Source: Magnetospirillum sp. (lineage in GTDB: Bacteria > Pseudomonadota > Alphaproteobacteria > CACIAM-22H2). From it: 64,000 nt of DNA. Every line of letters starts with the position of its first letter. Within the stretch, counting starts at the first letter, position 1. Both the position numbers and the translations under genes were made by a program. The stretch spans positions 992,001-1,056,000 of the forward strand of contig JAPZUA010000002.1 of NCBI GenBank assembly GCA_027532905.1, in the 5' to 3' direction. Under the pieces are notes generated by a model. It made no database searches, was not told the DNA's origin, and was given only the letters and a program-made list of their open reading frames with translations. Shown in pieces: positions 61,553 to 64,000 of the stretch.

Positions 61553-62745
61553 CCGCAGCGTTGCGCAGCCAGTTCCCGATCCTCACGCCGGGCCTTGCCT
61601 ATCTCGATTCCGCGGCAACGGCGCAAATGCCGCTGGCCGTGCTCGACGCGGTGCGCGCGTTCGAAACCACATCGCGAGCCAATGTGAAACGCGGCGTGCA
61701 TCGCCTGGCCGAAGCCGCAACCGACGCCTATGCCGCCGCACGAAGCGACGTAGCTGCGTATCTCGGCGTGCCGCCGGCGGAGATCGTGTTCACGAGCGGC
61801 TGCACGGCCGCCCTCAATCTCGTGGCGCATTCCTTCGGCGCATTGATGAGGCCGGGCGATGCCGTGCTGCTGAGCGGCCTCGAGCACCATTCCAATCTTG
61901 TCCCGTGGCAGATGCTCGCCGCGCGCAGCGGCGTCGAGCTTCGCTTTCTCGATGTCGATGCCGAAGGCCGCATCGATCTGTCCGCGCTCGAAACAAAACT
62001 CGATGCGTGCGTAAAACTCGTGTCGCTCGCCCATGTCTCGAACGTGACCGGAGCGGTGCTCGACGTGGCCGCGGTCGTGGCGGCGGCCGCCAAAGTGGGT
62101 GCGCGCGTGCTGCTCGACGGCGCGCAACGCGCCCCGCACGGGCCGCTCGATCTCAAAGCATTGGGCGTGGATTTCTACGCGTTCGGCGGCCACAAGGTAT
62201 TTGCGCCGCATGGCGTGGGGGTCCTCTGGGCGCGCGCCGAATTGCTCGACGCGATGCCGCCCTTTCTTGGCGGCGGCGAGATGATTGCGCAGGTCGAACT
62301 CGCGCACAGCACATGGGCCGCCGCCCCGGCGAAATTCGAAGCGGGTACCCCGCCCATCGGGGCTGCGATCGGGCTTGGGGCCGCGTGCCGATGGCTCGGC
62401 GCCCTGCCCTGGGCCGACATCGCAGCCGCCGAAGCGCGTCTGTGCCAGCGCCTGCTCGACGGGCTTGCGGCTACACCCGGCGTGCGCGTGCTGGGGCCGC
62501 AAAGCCTGCAAGCGCGCGCGCCCGTCGTGTCGTTCGCCCTCGAGGGCGCGCATCCGCACGATATCTGCCAGATCATGGACAGCGCGGGTGTGGCCTTGCG
62601 CGGCGGCCATCATTGCGCGCAGCCGCTGCACAAGCGCTTCGACCTTGCCGGGACGACGCGCGCGTCGCTGGCTCTCTACAGCGACGACAGCGACGTCGAT
62701 GCGTTTTTCGAGGGGCTCGCGAAAGTCCGAAAGATCCTGCTGTGA
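61549..62745 (+). CDS. Cysteine desulfurase, SufS/CsdA type (class V aminotransferase)
   Basis: A 398-aa PLP enzyme releasing sulfur from cysteine as a protein persulfide. PLP lysine K216 is in FYAFGGHKVFAP, the ring-contact Asp in LLDGAQRAPH, and the persulfide-carrying C356 in RGGHHCAQPL, the group II (SufS/CsdA) pattern. It overlaps the mocA-like gene by 4 nt and the SufU-like gene by 4 nt. Because it sits in a Mo-hydroxylase maturation operon with XdhC-like genes, its sulfur probably goes to the terminal Mo=S ligand, as for NifS4 with XdhC in Rhodobacter capsulatus, rather than to general Fe-S assembly. Confidence 0.9.
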   Translation: MTAALRSQFPILTPGLAYLDSAATAQMPLAVLDAVRAFETTSRANVKRGVHRLAEAATDAYAAARSDVAAYLGVPPAEIVFTSGCTAALNLVAHSFGALMRPGDAVLLSGLEHHSNLVPWQMLAARSGVELRFLDVDAEGRIDLSALETKLDACVKLVSLAHVSNVTGAVLDVAAVVAAAAKVGARVLLDGAQRAPHGPLDLKALGVDFYAFGGHKVFAPHGVGVLWARAELLDAMPPFLGGGEMIAQVELAHSTWAAAPAKFEAGTPPIGAAIGLGAACRWLGALPWADIAAAEARLCQRLLDGLAATPGVRVLGPQSLQARAPVVSFALEGAHPHDICQIMDSAGVALRGGHHCAQPLHKRFDLAGTTRASLALYSDDSDVDAFFEGLAKVRKILL

Positions 62746-63152
62746 GCGACGCCCTCTACCACGACGCGATTCTCGCTTTGGCCAAAGACCGGCGCCATGC
62801 CGGGCGCCTCGACGCCCCCACGCACAGCCACACCAGCGACAATCCTTTGTGCGGCGACCGCGTGACGATCGACATCGACCGTGCCGCGGACGGCAGCGTG
62901 CGCCGCATTGGCCATTTTGTGCGCGGCTGCGTGCTGTGCCAGGCGGCGGCGGCGGCCCTCGCCGCCAGCGTCGAGGGCCAGGGGCCGGCCGCCTTTGCTG
63001 CCGCCGAGGCCGCCCTGGCGCGGGTGCTGGCGGGCGAAAACACCCCTGAAAACGGCGTTTGGGCGGCGTTTTTGCCGGTCGCCCGCCACACAAGCCGCCT
63101 CGATTGCGTGCGCCTGCCGCTTGCCGCCGCCAAGCCCGTCTTCGAGGCTTGA
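62742..63152 (+). CDS. SufU-like sulfur-transfer / scaffold protein
   Basis: A 136-aa IscU/SufU-family protein. The metal-ligand set of zinc-type SufU is present: C37 and D39 in NPLCGDRV, C63 in RGCVLCQ (with an extra C66), and C122 in LDCVRLP. SufU proteins accept persulfide sulfur from SufS. The start is the GTG at 62742 overlapping the desulfurase stop (GTGA), which indicates tight coupling. Last gene of the maturation operon; tRNA-Glu follows after 46 nt. Confidence 0.85.
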   Translation: MSDALYHDAILALAKDRRHAGRLDAPTHSHTSDNPLCGDRVTIDIDRAADGSVRRIGHFVRGCVLCQAAAAALAASVEGQGPAAFAAAEAALARVLAGENTPENGVWAAFLPVARHTSRLDCVRLPLAAAKPVFEA

Positions 63153-63198
63153 TTTACGCGAACGACCTCGCTACATAGAGCGCCTTCTGCGGGCCCAA

Positions 63199-63274
63199 GT
63201 TCCCTTCGTCTAGAGGCCTAGGACACCACCCTTTCACGGTGGATACAGGGGTTCGAATCCCCTAGGGAACGCCA
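63199..63274 (+). tRNA. tRNA-Glu (anticodon TTC)
   Basis: Acceptor GTTCCCT pairs with AGGGAAC, anticodon stem CCACC/GGTGG holds loop CTTTCAC (anticodon TTC), and the T-arm is GGGGTTCGAATCCCC. The discriminator is G and CCA is encoded (63272-63274). Composition drops sharply to AT-rich immediately after the gene, as at tRNA-integrated elements. Confidence 0.97.
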
Positions 63275-63370
63275 GCGATTTCAATGACTTATATCCCCCC
63301 AAGCATATCACCATTTGCTCGTACGGAATCCATACGGAAAAGTCATTTATCGAAACGTACGTTTTGATAA
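63275..63370. other. Candidate attachment-site region next to tRNA-Glu
   Basis: Right after the tRNA, AT-rich sequence holds several repeats. An 8-bp inverted pair (AATGACTT 63283-63290, AAGTCATT 63340-63347) and two direct TACGGAA copies (63322-63328, 63333-63339) are present. A 20-nt near-palindrome (ATCGAAACGTACGTTTTGAT, one mismatch) lies at 63349-63368. Such clusters occur at recombinase-binding arms of att sites. No second copy of the tRNA 3' end is in the window, so the element cannot be bounded. Confidence 0.4.
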
Positions 63371-63538
63371 CAAGAATTCACGAAGCGACTCGTGCAAGAC
63401 CAACCGACGGCGTCCAACTTTCACAGTCTGAATTTGGTTTGTGGATATCAGTTGATAGACACGAGTCCGCGACAAACCAGTCGTCGCAACGACTGATTTT
63501 ATTGTGAGCGTCAAAGGCTTAACGTCTAACGGGAGCAT
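63347..63538 (-). CDS. Excisionase/AlpA-like helix-turn-helix protein
   Basis: A 63-aa protein with a MerR-type winged helix of the excisionase family (HTH_17): TIKSVVATTGLSRTRVY is the helix-turn-helix and KVGRRRLVLHESLREFLL the wing and following helix. These small proteins direct excision or regulate genes of integrated elements. GGGAG is near the ATG. It lies 73 nt beyond tRNA-Glu, pointing toward it. The integrase expected of an active element is not in the window. Confidence 0.8.
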   Translation of the reverse strand: MLPLDVKPLTLTIKSVVATTGLSRTRVYQLISTNQIQTVKVGRRRLVLHESLREFLLSKRTFR

Positions 63539-63651
63539 AGCATATCTCCATTTCGTTCAATCGAGGGGTTTACGACCCGCTTATTGAACACTAGGCGTCT
63601 TAAAATCGGGCGCGGCGGAGACAAAAAGTATAAAAACTGATGGAAATAGTT

Positions 63652-64000
63652 TTACATGCTGTGGCTTGAGCCTGTGAACTCACCCGGTTGAAGATAGAGT
63701 CTGTTCCTTATTTGACCCTGTCTGGGTGGTTGTGGCAACGGGGCGAGGCGCGAAGCCCCGTGGGTAGCGCAGCGTCTCTCGCCCCGTTGCATCGCGAGGA
63801 CGCTTGCCGCAGCGAAGGCTGCCGGCGTTTGGTTGTTGATCGAACTGTGCAGCCGGGCTGTGTTGTAGTCGATCCGCCAGGCTTCGATCTTCTCGATGGC
63901 ATCGACGAGCGAGCCGAACAGGTACTCGTTCAAGCACTCGTCGCGCAGCTTGCTGTTGAAGCTTTCGATGAACGCGTTCTGCGTCGGCTTGCCGGGCGTG
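63652..64000 (-). CDS. IS3-family transposase (OrfB), C-terminal part, cut by window edge
   Basis: About 115 codons of an IS3-type integrase-core transposase enter from the right edge. The catalytic glutamate region is [17 protein letters not shown], followed by [17 protein letters not shown], the [13 protein letters not shown] motif and TPAAFAA, all characteristic of IS3 OrfB. The tail after residue ~80 from the visible start is atypically long and Arg/Pro-rich, perhaps reading beyond the usual stop. The D,D residues lie beyond the window. I could not fix the terminal inverted repeat. Confidence 0.88.
   Translation of the reverse strand, partial: TPGKPTQNAFIESFNSKLRDECLNEYLFGSLVDAIEKIEAWRIDYNTARLHSSINNQTPAAFAAASVLAMQRGERRCATHGASRLAPLPQPPRQGQIRNRLYLQPGEFTGSSHSM

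Overview
The window looks like the chromosome of a GC-rich alphaproteobacterium, most likely of the Rhodospirillales. Pointers are an NDUFS4-like complex I subunit, an Aap-type amino-acid transporter, a PAS_5 protein, a form II CO-dehydrogenase-type locus and many periplasmic substrate-binding proteins (SBPs). This placement is inference from gene content; no rRNA or other phylogenetic marker is present.

Layout. 1-2.5 kb: aapJ-aapQ-(aapM), minus strand. 2.7-4.7 kb: metC, hisI and a ModE-N regulator. 4.8-6.1 kb: two unknown small proteins, tRNA-Arg and an NDUFS4-like gene. 6.2-13.4 kb: one giant RTX-like repeat protein of 2391 aa. 13.6-19.6 kb: a GST, an orphan membrane sensor, a radical SAM-TPR-GT41 glycosyltransferase fusion and an SGNH hydrolase. 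19.7-22.1 kb: an orphan peptide-type SBP and a divergent shikimate dehydrogenase. 22.2-25.1 kb: a TRAP transporter (dctPQM). 25.2-30.8 kb: urea transporter urtABCDE behind a sigma-54-like promoter. 30.8-35.6 kb: HD-GYP phosphodiesterase, histidine kinase, and a small membrane protein coupled to a methyltransferase. 35.7-37.5 kb: tRNA-Pro, DUF192 and a histone-deacetylase-like enzyme. 37.6-40.1 kb: TPP riboswitch and a thiamine-precursor ABC transporter. 40.1-42.0 kb: Atm1-like exporter. 42.1-45.1 kb: tctCBA. 45.2-48.7 kb: TAXI-type TRAP transporter. 48.8-63.2 kb: Mo-hydroxylase (CODH-like) cluster coxG-S-L-M, interrupted by a histidine kinase, a PAS protein, cyanase and a broken ABC ATPase, then a maturation operon (coxD, coxE, two XdhC-like genes, MocA-like, cysteine desulfurase, SufU-like). 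63.2-64 kb: tRNA-Glu followed by an excisionase-like gene and an IS3-type transposase end, probably the edge of an integrated element.

How it fits together. Most of the window is nutrient scavenging: seven SBP genes serve amino acids, peptides, organic acids, urea, thiamine precursors and tricarboxylates. In four of these loci a strong hairpin lies between the SBP gene and the membrane genes. The cox cluster carries its structural genes and a full Mo-cofactor maturation set, including a desulfurase/SufU pair that could supply the cofactor sulfur. The most unusual parts are the RTX protein, whose 46-aa units are themselves arranged in 232-aa (696 bp) blocks of five, and the nearby radical SAM-TPR-GT41 fusion.
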